Below are positions 1-11,650 of a DNA stretch of 64,000 nt, piece by piece (positions within the stretch are counted from its first letter, which is position 1; each line of letters starts with the position of its first letter). Under the pieces are notes generated by a model that saw only the letters and a list, made by a program, of their open reading frames with translations, was not told the DNA's origin and ran no database searches. The position numbers and the translations under genes are program-made. The stretch is from Lunularia cruciata (lineage: Eukaryota > Streptophyta > Marchantiopsida > Lunulariales > Lunulariaceae), in the NCBI GenBank assembly GCA_948567375.1, contig OX419762.1, positions 30,086,608 through 30,150,607 of the forward strand, given 5' to 3'.

Positions 1-737
1 ACAATAATATCTCTTCTTTTAGTTGATGCAAAGTTATCTTATAGCACATGACAAGGAGTAATTTTTTTTTCTAAGAGCGCTTTCTATTTTTTGATAACAA
101 ATCTATGTTATAGTCATGGGTGAATTTTTTACTTATGTGGCTTCAAGAAGTCCATGACTGGTAAGTCATGGGTGTAAGTCATTGATCATGTACGTGTGGA
201 AAAAACCTTGAGTAACCTTCAATGTCAATGGTGGTGGCCAAACATGGCACAAGAAGTTTGAGAGTTTGTTCAATCTTGTAAGGGTTGCCAATGCAACAAG
301 ATCAACAACCAAAAATCAATGGACTATTTCAACCATTTCCTATTCTAGTTGCCCAATAGGAACATGTAAGTCTCACCTCATCACATCCTTGCCCAAGATG
401 GATGAAGGCCATACTACCATTGTGGTATTTGTTGATAAACTTAGCAAGTAGAATCACTTCACACCCACCATGTACATTGTGGATGCTCCAATGCTAGTCA
501 AATCATTTTTGACATTATCTTCAAGCACCATAGGATGCTAAGCATTCTCATCTCCAATTTTTGTCCTCAATTCATTGGTAAATATTGCCAAGCACTCTTC
601 AAGCTACTTGGCACTAAGCTTGATTTGTCTATGGCCTATCATCCTTAAATTGAAGGGCAAACCAAATCCACAAATCACACCATGAAGACATGCTTAGAAA
701 TGAGAGATGATCAAAGTAGTAATCATCCATTAGCTCA
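1..737 (+). mobile_element. Chromovirus fragment, integrase region
   Basis: Degenerate Ty3/Gypsy integrase on the plus strand, with stops and frameshifts throughout. Frames around 266-450 give the VVFVDKLSK stretch, as in the chromovirus integrase at 32769-32984. Around 600-680 the frame reads like LGTKLDLSMAYHP, the usual sequence before the catalytic glutamate. It is most similar to elements E and F in this window. The 5' part lies outside the window. The right side stops inside integrase near 737, where D2 begins, so no LTR or chromodomain is present. The junction is placed by where similarity to each family ends. Confidence 0.7.
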
Positions 738-741
738 GTTC

Positions 742-1262
742 AATCATGATCATAAGCCCTAGATAAAAAAAATCAGCATTTGCATGTTTCTTTTATGGTC
801 TATCCTCAATTGTGTAATCATCATATTAAAATAAGAGTATCATTCATCTTGCTAGCCTTCTTTCCTCATAAGACTTGCTGAAGAAGTACTTCAAAGCATT
901 GTGATTCATGACAATAGTGGCCTTTTTTCCAATCAAGGTGTGTTGAAACTTCTTGAGACCAAAAACATTGTCCATCCTTCCTCTTTAATGACTAGATAGT
1001 TTCTTTCTGCTAAGACCATTTTCCTACTAGCATAAAGTATTGGATGATCATATCTATCTTGGTCTAATTGACTAAGAGTGCATCCTATAGCTACATTAGA
1101 AGCAGTAGTGTAAAGGATGAAAGGCTTACTCCAATCAAGTTTAGCAAGAATTAGAACCATAACAAGGGATGGTTTGAGCTCCTCAAAAGATTTTAAAGCC
1201 TCCTTGTCTTCCAAAATCATCATGCATTCTACCTCTTTCTTCATGTAAATAGTCAATGCATA
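742..1262 (-). pseudogene. D2 RNase H / RT connection
   Basis: The frame at 933-1256 gives KLDWSKPFILYTTASNVAIG, the start of a Ty3/Gypsy RNase H, where the first catalytic aspartate (D in YTDAS/YIDAS) reads as T. It continues with LYASRKMVLAERNYLV. The same stretch in element D (9790-10014) keeps the aspartate. No intact reading frame remains. The RNase H C-terminus was lost at the junction with the chromovirus fragment. Confidence 0.75.
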
Positions 1263-2003
1263 AGCCTTGTTAGAAAATTAAAAAATGGACCTATAGTATC
1301 CAACTATCTCCACAAATTGGCATAATTTTGTCAAGCTTGAAGGGAATGGAAACCCTAAGAATTTCTTTACCTTTTAAGGATCCATTATTATTCCATTGGA
1401 AATGATATGCCCTAAAAGTAGACCTTCTTTACAACCAAAGATGCACTTTTTTGGGTTGAGTGGTGCATTTGCCTCATCCAAGAATTGCAAGACCACCTTG
1501 ATCAAATGGTCAAAGTGCTCTTCCTTCCTCCCATGCACACAAAATTCATCAATGAACGTCTCTCACAAATTTTCCAATGAAAGATTCAAACATCTTGTTC
1601 ATGAACCATTGAAATATGGTTAAAACATTACAAAGTCCAAATAGCAATACCTTGAACGTGTAATTACACCAAGGCATCATGAATGTGGCATGTTGTTGAT
1701 GCTCTTGTGCAATCTTGATTTAGTTGTAGCCATTATAATCATCCCCAAAATTTTATCTCTCATGACCCGTAACCTCCTCTAGGATTTCATTAATGAATGG
1801 AAAGGAGTGGTAGTCCTTGGTGATATTTTTGAGTTTCTTGTAATCTACATATACACAAAGCTTGCTATCTTTCTTCTTCACAATCACAATTGGAGAAAAT
1901 TCTTCATCTCAAACATGAACTTGGCATCCTTGAGCTTATCAATCTACTCCTTTACAATCAAAGCTATTGGTGGGCTAATGCAATGTTTTTTTTGGCAATG
2001 AAG
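1263..2003 (-). pseudogene. D2 reverse transcriptase remnant
   Basis: This stretch is collinear with the element D reverse transcriptase (10770-11650) and shares long runs with it on the nucleotide level, such as the fingers region near 1860-2000. Stops break the translation every few dozen codons and I cannot find an intact YxDD motif. It would have copied element RNA into DNA in the cytoplasmic particle. The assignment rests on alignment to D by eye, not on a clean protein match. Confidence 0.6.
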
Positions 2004-2772
2004 TCATGCATGTGACTCCACTTCTATTTGGTGCTCTTCCAAGGTGACTTGTTTGAGATCCCTATAATTGAAAGAAAACAAATGGATGTATTTGTAAAAA
2101 ATCTTTTTAAACCTTACTTTCTCCTCCTTGATAATCTTGGGACCATACTTAAGAGTAGATAGTCTCCTCTCTACTTCCTCAAGTGTCAATATGGATTTAT
2201 TGGATCCTGCAAGACCTCTAGCCTTAGGCACAAAATCCATAGCACACACATCTAAATTGGATTTATATTTGTTCTCATCTAAAGAGGTCTCTTCTTCCAT
2301 GCTAGAGCTCACACCTAAAGCTCTTTGTTCTAAATTTGATTTGCAATGAGAGGTATGGTTGGTATTGTTTATTAGAACTATAACCCAGTGGTTTGATGGC
2401 TCAATTCTCAAGTACTCTTTGTACTAGCAATTGATTGTTTAAGCTGCTCTTAGCCATGGCCTCCTAAGAAGAAAATCATAGCTTACATCCTTCAAGATTT
2501 GGATAGCCATGAGATTTTGAACTCCTATTATTGATACTATCACCTTTTCTATCACACCTACATGCTGAACTTGTTTCATTTGCCTTGCTCACTACAAATG
2601 TTGAAGGTCTAGAAGGTATCAGACCCAACTTCTTCATCAACTTCTTTGACATGGTATTCACCATAGATCCTCCATTAATAAGTGCATCTTTGATTTTATG
2701 ACCATTCATCCTCACATCAATCTTGGAGGCATAAGCTTCCCATGGGGCTAGTTTCACATCCACCACCTTCAT
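2004..2772 (-). pseudogene. D2 aspartic protease and acidic linker
   Basis: The frame 2476-2772 encodes a retropepsin-like start (VRMNGHKIKDALINGGS) followed by MKKLGLIPSRPSTFVV. The catalytic D of the DGGS motif seen in element D is N here, which would abolish proteolysis. The frame 2004-2411 is the linker to RT, with an acidic run (EEETSLDENKYKSNLD) and LEEVERRLSTLKYGPKI. The 105-bp duplication found in the element D protease is absent here, so that duplication arose only in D. Confidence 0.75.
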
Positions 2773-2779
2773 TTATGCC

Positions 2780-3745
2780 AGATCCTTTACTTTCTTCTTT
2801 CTCTTGCTCCTTGTAGAACTCAAACCACCCTTAAGTTCCCTCCTCAAGGTAGGATTTAAAACAATCAGTTGACCCACCATGATGTTGGCCTAGTGATTAC
2901 TAACATCCTCCAACACATTGTAGTCAAATTGTTGCTTTGAGACCAAGAAATCATCCAACTCCAACTTCTTCCTTGGAGTCTTTGTTGATGGTATTGAACT
3001 AGAAGTTTGAGTTCTCCTTGTGTGCACTAGTAATCAATCCTTGCAAAAAAATTTTGTCATCTACAAAATGGGCTTTCTTCTTCTCTTGTGCAAAAAGCTC
3101 TAAGTTACGACCTTTGGAGTTTGATCATTCTCCCTTCTCATACTTGCTCTCAACCACATATAAGGATGATATTCATTTATCTTTATTTGCATATGAGGTA
3201 CTAGGGCTTCACATCCTCCCTCCTTCTCTCTAGTTTTGCTCTTGTAACTCCTTATTCCATGTATTTGGGTAATTTGGGAATGTGACCTCTACTTCCACAA
3301 CCGAAAATAATTCTATCATTGAAATTGCTTGTTGGTTGGCCTCTTCTATATAAATAGTTTCCATAACCCTTAGGTACTCTCCCAACATTCTAGTCCACCT
3401 CTCTCTTCTCCCATAGTTGCACTACATTGATCTAGAGGTCTGCAAGTTACTTGATAATGGTTTGAAGCGGATCTTTTGGTCAAGGTGCAAGAACCGGAGC
3501 AACTAGTACTTGTGGTGCAAACCTTACCACCAAAGGATAAAAAATTCCACCACAATTTTAAATTTTTGGAGGATGCATAACCTCCTTCACCACCAAACCA
3601 CTCTCATCTCATTCCAAACTCTCCTCCATATGAACTACAATTTTGATAGCTTCTAGCTTGGAAGAAGATTTCTCATATCTCACTTTAGTTAAAATTTTTG
3701 GTTTCAATCCTCCCACAAAATTATTGGTGAGCATGGCTTTGGTCT
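2780..3745 (-). pseudogene. D2 gag remnant with nucleocapsid knuckle
   Basis: Matches element D gag 22165-22830. Around 3250-3310 the translation gives IIFGCGSRGHIPKLPKY, the equivalent of the intact knuckle NCFGCGGRGHIQRNC in D, with two of the zinc cysteines lost. The capsid part is truncated at about 3745. The region around 3018-3120 runs through the site where copy A interrupts D, so it shows the uninterrupted sequence. Confidence 0.65.
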
Positions 3746-3839
3746 TTTACATGGATGGAACAAACAGATTGAAGGTCTAGAATCCTCCTCCTCAAATAGT
3801 GGCATATCATAAGGTATCCTTATGTTGAGGAATTGTTAA

Positions 3840-4180
3840 GTTCCTAGAGATCATCAACACTACACTCCAAAAGATTTCTACCCATTAAGAACATGCACTC
3901 ATCCATACATCCAAAACTACATAAATGATGTCTCATAGTCAATAGTAAAGGTCTAGCAAAGTCCAAACTCTAGCAATAACCCAATCTTATGATAGGTAGT
4001 GGGTGTAATTGTAGCATAGGAGCATTGAACAAAACTCTAGCTTGGTCACAAACTACACATCTAGCAACAAATTATTGTTCTTTGGTCTACATACTACACC
4101 AAAAATAAAGAAAGAAAGTTAAATATCTACTTTACTCCAAAATGACCAAGCTACTCATCAATATGTCAAACCAATTGTGG
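3840..4180 (-). pseudogene. H0 integrase remnant, core deleted
   Basis: Nucleotide match to the H-family integrase N-terminal zinc region (4130-4180, equivalent to 14870-14920 in copy A) joined directly to the C-terminal side. The DD35E catalytic segment is missing: sequence equivalent to copy A 14170 abuts that equivalent to 14645 near position 3925. It cannot encode strand transfer. The remaining frames are full of stops. Confidence 0.65.
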
Positions 4181-4579
4181 TCTTTGAGATAGAAGGGGTA
4201 TTATTTGCACTCTCCCATATTCCTGTACTCAAAGAAGATGCTTGCCTTCCAATTTGAATTGTGTGGCTTGTTGAAGGACATGGTTTCTCCTTGGCACCAA
4301 CTTTGCTACCCACAACATGATTTCAAAGAAAATCTATCACTATAATATCATTATGAATATCTTGCTAACCTATACCAATATCTCCACTCTTTGGATCTAA
4401 GAACTCAACAACTTCTCTTATCTATATTGAGAGAGATAACACCAGAGTCTCAATTAATATATATACAAAAGGTAATTTGTGCCAACTTGGCACCATCTCC
4501 TCATCCGTCTCACCATACCAATGTGCTCATGTTGGTTGGTACATAGGTTTCTTCTCAAACCATTTGCATCATGGTTCAC

Positions 4580-4960
4580 CTCTCTAGGTCTTTGAAAAAT
4601 TATAAAATTGTACACATAAAATTAGTACACATCATGCAAGCTTCCCTAAAAGCTTGTCATACTCCATCAACCACTTCAATTATTGATGATCAATGATGAG
4701 AGTGAAGGAAATACTAAATATATAACATCATAAATGTGCTTCTACCCACATTTTTGTTAGGCACTCTCTTTCATATGAATTATACTATGCCTTTGTTGAA
4801 TTGTTGGAGCTATTAGCATAGGCCACCATAAACTCTTTCACCTCATCATCGTATTTGGGCGAGCACTACTTCTAGCCCCAAACATACTTCAATATATATA
4901 AACATGGAATGGGCATTTGATGATTGGTCTCCTAAAAAAATGGAGTAGATGTCAACCTCT
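4580..4960 (-). pseudogene. H0 RNase H remnant
   Basis: Collinear with the H-family RNase H of copies A (15280-15660) and C (61229-61580), including the equivalents of the YASxxNNSA and FGNPFTLI stretches. It is heavily decayed and no frame longer than about 60 codons survives. It sits between RT and integrase as expected for Ty3/Gypsy order. Confidence 0.6.
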
Positions 4961-5109
4961 CCTTGAGTTCTATAATAGCTCTCTCCTACTCATCTCTCCA
5001 ACATCAATCCTTTGTCAGCTTGCTCAAATTTTTGAAGGTCTTGGCAATGACACTAAATCTTCTAATATATTGGCAATAAAAGTTTCCCAACCCAAAGAAA
5101 GCGTGCACT

Positions 5110-5830
5110 CTACTCACATTTTTAGGCCAAAGAATATATGCACTAGTGTCTTTCTTGGTGTGGAATACCAAGTTCACCTAAGTAGATAGTTTGACCCATA
5201 TACTCAACCTACTCTTGGAAGAATTTTCATTTCCCAAGATATAATTTGAGTCCATAAGATCTCAATCTCTTAACCACTTCTAATAAATGTCTCTTCTACT
5301 CATGGTAAAATCCAATTCCACTAGAATCCTAGGTATGAATCTTTGGAACTTGGTATGAGTGTTCTTTAACCCAAGTGGTAAAAGCTACCATTGATACAAT
5401 ACATCCTTACCATGAGGATCAATAACTCAAAATGTTATCTTGGACTTGTCTTCTTCTTTGATTAGCAGTTGATGATATCATCCTCAAAGATCCAAAGTAA
5501 TAAAGACCTTTGTATACCTAATTGCATCAAAGATCTCCTCTATTGTATGCATAACATATTGATCAGCCCTAGTATGTTGGTTAATAAAACATGAATGTCC
5601 ACACATCTGCCTATTCTTTTAGTTGCCATGCATATCTTTCTTGGTTGGCATCACTATGGCCGTAACATACTCTTCATGTGAGATCTCTACCAAAATAGCC
5701 TTAAAAAGGTCACAACTCCTTCTCTAAATCAAGACTCCTTCTATATCACTATATCTATAGAGACATTTAAAAATAACAATGTATGACTAGTAAGCTCAAT
5801 CCAAATATTAGGTCCTTTTAAAGTACCTAA
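5110..5830 (-). pseudogene. H0 reverse transcriptase remnant
   Basis: Nucleotide match to the H-family RT in copies A, B and C from fingers to thumb. The equivalents of WRFLPFGLKNA (about 5350-5400) and of the FHKQVEYLGHTI connection (about 5190-5230) can be traced. Stops and short indels break the frame, and the segment around the YxDD motif near 5300 is disrupted. It lies just downstream of the DNMT, with a linker of about 430 bp between. Confidence 0.65.
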
Positions 5831-6269
5831 ATCCTACAAATTGAAGGTAAACCAGCTTATGTAGCTCCTCAAGAACCTCCAAAATCTCCATCTTTCCTCT
5901 CTTATAAGCTTAAGTCCAATGTTTGGTTCCCAAGTATTGTAGAAATGGAAGATATAGTGATTACTTGTTATTCATGGCTTTGGGAGTAGGACTATCATGC
6001 CTCAACCACTACAGTCCCAACCTTAGAGCAAGAAACTCCTTCTGCTCTAACTACAAGCTCCACATGTCCTCTAGCTATGTCTCAAGTAGGTGTATCCCAA
6101 GTAGATCACTCTCACTTGTTGTCAAAAGTTATGTGCTAAGAATACCATGCCTACTTGGGCCATCATCCCTACCTTATTTTGATAGATACATAGCTCACAA
6201 GTGTCTGATTGATCATGCTTATCAAGTGCATCCTACACTACTAAACCAGAACAATAGGTCAAGTAGTTC

Positions 6270-7206
6270 AAGTCCATAGCTTGACCTAACACTTGATTAT
6301 GTTAGTAGTATTAGAAGCATCAAGGATGCTTCTGATACTACTAACATAATAATAATATTGGTTTGGAAATCCACAGCCCACACTCTCTCCTTAGCATTAG
6401 GCTCTACTATTATAATTATGAGCCCCAAACTTGTCCAAGCTCTCTCTTCATAAGCATGGGAGGCTAGGAAACTCATAATTATGGGTAAAGTGGTTTTAGG
6501 CTACTCCACAAGGTTCACCATTACCATATTAGACTCCAATTTTGGATGTTGTGCACCATCTAAGAATGGTGTCCAACATCCAAAATATGATGAACAATAA
6601 GGTATAATTGTTGTTGAATCCTATCATAAACATGTTGTAAAACCTAAGTAAGAAGTTTGTCCACCAAAGACAAATATGATGGACCCAAAATCAAACTCTA
6701 GACACATCCAATAACATTACAAGGCCAATCCATGACCAAACCTAGTGTGTAATTGCCATCAATCATGTGTAAGAGTCACTCATCAAAGGAATGTTCTCCA
6801 AAATGTATGCTAGAGAAATTGCTTGATGAACTCTATTAGCATCTCCAAAACATAATAGAGTGGAGATTCAACAAACCTTCCTACACCAACACATGTATGT
6901 CCCTAACATGGCCATCCAAAACTCTCCAAATAAATAATACTATATCTCTTTAGATCTTATGTCCCCAATTAGGAAATGTTTGATGGTAGAGTCTTCTTGT
7001 AATTCTTAACTATTGATATTAATATAACTTAGGATATTAGTATGCCAAATTTTCAACATGGTGTAGGATAACTTGTCTAACAATCCCATCCTTCTCTACA
7101 TATAAGTACTTTTGAACTTGTATGCTTGCTTACAAGCTATAGCTAGTCCAATGTTGATCTCACCAAATAAATCCAACATGCATACTAATTCCATTGGATA
7201 TTGCCA
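6270..7206 (-). pseudogene. H0 C5-DNA methyltransferase domain (decayed)
   Basis: Collinear with the DNMT of copies A and C. The motif IV segment near 6900-6930 still reads FGWPC in frame, with the following glutamine codon now a stop, so the catalytic cysteine codon survives in the oldest copy. Motif I lies near 7090-7200 and the target-recognition/motif X side near 6280-6420. A 24-bp hairpin (6297-6349) was added near the 3' end of the domain. The family relation is inferred from copies A and C. This copy alone would be hard to recognise. Confidence 0.65.
6297..6349. repeat. Near-perfect 24-bp hairpin in H0
   Basis: Arms 6297-6320 and 6326-6349 are inverted copies with one mismatch and a 5-base loop (CAAGG). 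Copies A, B and C have only the right arm here, so the left arm is a new inverted duplicate of adjacent sequence. Confidence 0.85.
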
Positions 7207-7525
7207 AGCAATAGATGTGGTATCCAAAGATGATAAGGTAACTTATTCTAGAGAATCATCCTCAAACTGGTCCATAGGTGGTATAAAGACTCCACTCCAA
7301 ACTTGATGTACCAAGTGACCTGCTTAATGCTATAAATCCTAATCATAACTCCACAATGGTACATCCAAGGTAGATGGAACAACTCCAATTTTCCTCCAAA
7401 TAAAGTGATCTCCTTTGGTATTGGCGTATAGTCTTTAGGGGCTTTCCTTTCCAATACCTCATTAGGCCAAGTAAATAAACCACTAAAGCTTGATACAAAT
7501 ACCATGGTCCTTGACTATTGTGAGC

Positions 7526-8192
7526 TGTGAGGCGACCTGTCTCTCGCTCAGGATGAACCTTTGATGGCTATTATTGTAGCGCACCATGGACTAAGAAGGC
7601 AATGAACCCCAACTCCATCATACTCCTCCAAGGCTAACACTCCAAGACTCAAGACATTGCTCACTAGAGAACTCAATGAGAGAGAGATAGTTGCAAATGA
7701 AAGATGACAAGTACTTCCTCACCCCATGTTTATATACTTGTGAAATAGTTACACACCAAAGTTAGTAATTACCATAGTAACTCAAGTTACTAGACTAATA
7801 GTCAAGTAAAGTAAAAAATTAGAAAGGAATATCCATTCACATGGGCATATTTCACTAGCATGTGATCTTATCTTGACCCAACTACTAAGTCAATGATTCC
7901 TTCACATGGGCTATCCTTGGACTATTGAAGAATCCAAAACAAAAAGGCTTGCGGGCCCAAGAGTTCTCAACTCTTTCCTTAAAGCCAAACACCTAGGAAT
8001 AATACCAAGTCAACACACTAGAATCCAAAATAGCAGTGCTCATCTTTTCCACTTCCTCTAAAGTAAGGTTCCCTCTATTTTAGCTAATCATGACTTATGT
8101 AGAACCATCCTTTATCTCTAAATAAATAATATTTCTCAAGTACTTGTAATACCAAGCTAAATATAACAATACCACACACATGCACATTTACC
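7526..8192 (-). repeat. 3' LTR of element D (LTR-D)
   Basis: Near full-length match to the right LTR at 24747-25420. In minus orientation the end is degraded (GTGAGG where others have GTGAGCCGG) and the start has lost part of TGTAACACACATT, leaving TAAATGTGCATG. A purine-rich CCAGGGG lies immediately upstream on the minus strand (8193-8199), fitting a polypurine tract. It carries a likely TATA box, read as TATATAAAC on the minus strand near 7730. Confidence 0.85.
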
Positions 8193-8214
8193 CCTGGACT
8201 AAGTTTTCACTTTG

Positions 8215-9396
8215 TCCTGAAAGTGAAGGTCTCTTTACCTTCTATGATATATCTTCAACTTATCATGGTTAATCCTATCAAAGTGTCTTCCTCCCAACTC
8301 CTTGAGATCATAGGTGCAATTGCTCCACACCTTCTCCACTATGAAAGGTCCAAAGTACTTAGGCAAAAACTTCTTTTGCACTCTCTTGAATTGAATAGAA
8401 TCAAATAACATTACCTAATCATCTTCTTTGAAAGGCTCCACCTTCTTCTTGCCTTGCCTCTTGTCATAGCTCCCCTTTTTTTCCTTTGGGCTTGGTCTAC
8501 TCAAACCATAGCAACTGCTCTTGCCTCTTCCAACTCCGTGAGTTGTTCCTTCCTTGACTTCTTTGCATCACCTCCTTGTGCTTTCTTCAATCTCCTATGA
8601 ATGCTTTGGAAGGTAGGAAGATCAAAGTGAATAGGTAGGGTAGACTCAATACCATATACCAATTGAAATGGATAACATCCGGTGGAAGTCGTCATGATTG
8701 TCCTATACTTCCACAAAATTGCATGAATCCTCTTGTCCCAATGATGTTTAGCCCCCTCTATTTTTGCATCTTTGGCCAACATCATGCACAAGGTCTGATT
8801 GGTTCTCTCTGCCAAGTCATTGGAATTTGGCTTATAGGATGTAGTTTACTCTATGTGTGATAGAGAAATGTCATAGCATGGCTATAGTAACGCTTCATGT
8901 AAACTCTACTCCTCTTTCAGAGACCAACTCCAAAGGGTATCCAAATCTAGTGATAATGCGTTCATAAGAAATCTACCAACTTCATCTTCATTCTTGTCCC
9001 TCAATGGTCTAGCCTCAGTAAGGTAAGGTAATCAAGAACTACCACAATGTACCAATTGTTCCTTGGGGTTCTATTGAGAGGACCTACAAAATGAATTTCC
9101 CACTTCTTAAAAGGTCCTAGCAATGGAATTGATCTAAGTGGTGGAGTGGATGTAGACTTTCTAGCAAAAGCTTCACAAACATGACAAGTTTTGCAATAAT
9201 CAAGACAATCCTTGAAAATCCCTCTCCAATGGTAACCTGCATCTAGAATCTTGAAAGCAGTCACCTTTCCTGCAAAGTGTTCTCCACACACTAAACCTTC
9301 ATGAAACTCCTTTATAAGTAGGATAGACTCTTCCTTACCCACTACTCCTCGAAGTAGACCATTTGCTCCTTGGTGAAAAAGAATATCCTTTACCAT
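8215..9396 (-). pseudogene. Element D integrase
   Basis: Ty3/Gypsy integrase. The zinc-binding N-terminus lies in 9001-9396, with HEGLVCGEH and later KTCHVCEAF giving the H/H/C/C ligands. The core starts WEIHFVGPLNRTPRNNWYIV, where the first catalytic aspartate (usually IDFVGP) is H. The 8501-8815 frame holds AERTNQTL, carrying the catalytic glutamate, then WDKRIHAILWKYRT and STGCYPFQLVYG, which are typical of the family. Frames are broken near 8830 and 8990. The C-terminal tail (8215-8500) shows no chromodomain. Integration function is lost. Confidence 0.85.
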
Positions 9397-9592
9397 TGTA
9401 TAAGGTGTAGATCTTGCTGCAAGACCTTCCTCTCCCTAGCATGCATACCTTTAGGATAGTTACCTCTTGTCACAAAATCCACAATCTCCTTGTACTCCAT
9501 TGGAACCTCTTGAGTGATTGAGATTTTCATGAGCTCCTCATCCAAGAAGGAACATCTACATGCTCATCTCCATCATGATCATAAGCTCTAAA

Positions 9593-10003
9593 TTACAAAT
9601 CAGCATTTGCATGTTTCTTTCCTAGCTTATCCTCAATGGTGTAGTCATACTCAGACAAGAGTATCATCCACCTTGCTAGTCTCCCTTTAACATTAGGCTT
9701 GTTGAAGATGTACTTCAAATCCTTGTGATCCGTGACAATGGTGACTTTCCCTCCAATCAAGTAGTGTCTAAACTTCTTGAGACCAAAGATCATTGCCAAC
9801 CCTTCTCTCTCCATGACAGAGTAGTTCTTTTTTTCTGAAACCATCTACTAGCATAAGCTATTGGATGATCTTGCCCATCTTGGTCTAATTTACTAAGAGT
9901 GCATCCTATAGCTACATTAGAAGCATCAATGTAGAGGATGAAAGGCTTACTCCAATCAAGTTTAGCAAGAATTGGAGCTACAACAAGGGATTGCTTGAGC
10001 TCT
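9593..10003 (-). pseudogene. Element D RNase H
   Basis: Two overlapping frames (9790-10014 and 9593-9844) make up one RNase H broken by a frameshift near 9840. It reads PFILYIDASNVAIGCTLS (catalytic D in YIDAS), then NYSVMEREGLAMIFGLKKF (the conserved E) and VTIVTDHKDLKYIF (catalytic D in TDH). The end has LLSEYDYTIEDKLGKKHANA, with the usual N-A-D motif (ADL). All catalytic carboxylates are present in this copy. The solo LTR-X at 10004 splits it from RT. Confidence 0.88.
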
Positions 10004-10757
10004 TGTAATACCAAGAGCTAACCATATGATCTAGATGTGAAATTCAGTTTGGTAACATCTGGAATGATGTTACATGATGGTCAAAATAGATTAGATAGAA
10101 GTATCACCAAAAGGGTACTTCTACTAATAGTGCAGAAAACCAAAATAGATTTGAAAACCTTAGAACCAATAGCTAGACATATGATTTGAAGGTGAGAATT
10201 GGGTTGGTAACATATGGAAGGATGTTACACAGGATGTACTGAATAGATCAGAAAGAGGTATCACCAAAAGGGGACTTGTACTAATAGAGTTGGAACCAAA
10301 ATATGCCTGAAATCTTTGAAGGCAATTTTGGAGGCCTAAACGGATGAATTAGGCCTCAAAAATGTGAAAATTTCCCCCCATCAGGAGCAAAGGGCTGGCC
10401 TTCCCTCCTCCCTGCTTTGTCTCGTTGAGAGCTTTCCAATGGTACCTCACCCACGTGATTCTGAGATTCCTACAGGAAGATTCCCTAAAAGATTCCCTCT
10501 GGTCAAAGCTTGTTTGACCAACCAGATAGGACTAGTACCGACATGTCACCCATCCAAGTAAGTAATCCAAGGGTGGAGCTTGCTGACATGTCACCTATCT
10601 ATGTACCTAATCCTACGGTGGAGCTTCATTGGAGAAGATCCGCTTTGCCTATATAATAAAGAGAAGGTGCTCCTTTGGGGCATCGGAGTTTGAGTGTGAA
10701 AGTGTGTGTTTCTCATGGTGTGTTTCTCTTCAGATCTCCTATCCTCAGAGTATTACA
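10004..10757 (+). repeat. Solo LTR-X inserted in element D
   Basis: A 754-bp unit with inverted ends TGTAATAC and GTATTACA, flanked by GCTCT (9999-10003) and GCTCC (10758-10762), a 5-bp target duplication with one change. D2 (about 1170-1185) shows the empty site. The unit has no coding capacity. A TATATAATAAAG string near 10648 fits a promoter TATA box. A second copy lies inverted at 35109-35839. A full element with this LTR is not in the window, so the superfamily is unknown. Confidence 0.88.
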
Positions 10758-11650
10758 GCTCCTCAAAAGCTTTGAGAGCCTCCTTGTCCTCCAAAATCAC
10801 CATGTAATCTACACCCTTCTTCATGTAGATGGTCAATGCATAAGCCTTGTTGGAAAATGAGAAGATGAACCTCCTATAGTACCCAACCATCCCCAAGAAT
10901 TGGCGTAACTTTGTCAAGCTTGAAGGGAATGGAAGGCCTGAGATTTTCCTCACCTTCTCAAGATCAACTGCTATTCCATCCTTGGAGATGATGTGCCCCA
11001 AAAGTAGACCTTCTTCACAATGGATTTCTATGAGTTGAGTGATGCATTTGCCTCATCCAAGCGTTGCAAGACCTTGATTACATGCTCAAAGTGCTCCTCC
11101 TTGCTCCATAGACACAAAAGTCATCAATGAAGTCTCACAAATTTCCCAATGAATGGTTCAAATACTTTGTTCATGAACCGTTGGAATGTGGTTGGAGCAT
11201 TGCAAAGCCCAAAAGGCATGACCTTGAAAGCTTAAGTTCCCCAAGGTGTGGTGAACGTGGTGAGTTATTGATGCTTTGGTGCAATCTTGATTTGGTTATA
11301 TCCATTATAACCATCTCCAAAATTGTACCTCTCATGACCTGCAACCTCCTCCAAGATCTCATCAATGAATGGCAATGGATAGTAGTCCTTCTTGGTAATA
11401 ACATTGAGCTTTTTGTAATCCACATATATCCAAAGCTTGCCATTCTTTTCTTCACAATGACAATTGGAGACACCCATTCTGAATTCTCTACCTCAAAGAT
11501 AAATCCAACCTCCTTGAGCTTATCAATCTCCTCCTTCACAACCAAAGATATTGGTGGGCTAATGGGACATTGCTTTTGGCGGATTGGTCTTGCATGTGAC
11601 TCCACCTCTATCTTGTGCTCCTCCAAGGTGAATTATTTCAAATCCTTGTA
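10758..11650 (-). pseudogene. Element D reverse transcriptase
   Basis: The N-terminal frame 11171-11626 has IEVESHARPIRQKQCPISP and EEIDKLKEVGFIFEVENSEW, and a frameshift moves to 11265-11477 with WIYVDYKKLNVITKKDYYPL, the fingers/palm core of Ty3/Gypsy RTs. The thumb frame 10753-11001 gives GHIISKDGIAVDLEKVRKI and LRQFLGMVGYYRRFI. The stretch around YxDD (about 11030-11120) does not read cleanly and I cannot confirm the catalytic pair. RT continues into RNase H across the solo LTR-X. Confidence 0.85.

Larger units (their letters stand above)
738..3745 (-). mobile_element. D2: truncated D-family Gypsy element
   Basis: Minus-strand remnant collinear with element D (RNase H, RT, protease, gag from left to right on the plus strand). 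It has lost integrase and both LTRs. The left edge falls inside RNase H at about 738 and the right edge inside gag at about 3745, where H0 starts. It is more decayed than element D: its protease motif is NGGS where D has DGGS, and the gag zinc knuckle has lost cysteines. It is useful as an uninterrupted reference for the site where copy A entered element D. Confidence 0.8.
3746..7525 (-). mobile_element. H0 part 1: oldest methyltransferase-Gypsy copy (3' part)
   Basis: First of three pieces of one minus-strand H element, continued at 25421-26885 and 40033-43327. Sequence at 7500-7525 joins that at 25421 as one uninterrupted stretch in copies A (about 18370) and B (about 52915), which shows that element D inserted here. 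From right to left the piece holds a protease-to-DNMT linker, DNMT, RT, RNase H and part of integrase. The integrase catalytic core (about 460 bp, equivalent to 14180-14640 in copy A) is deleted near 3925. The PHD finger and 3' LTR were lost at the junction with D2. Confidence 0.85.
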
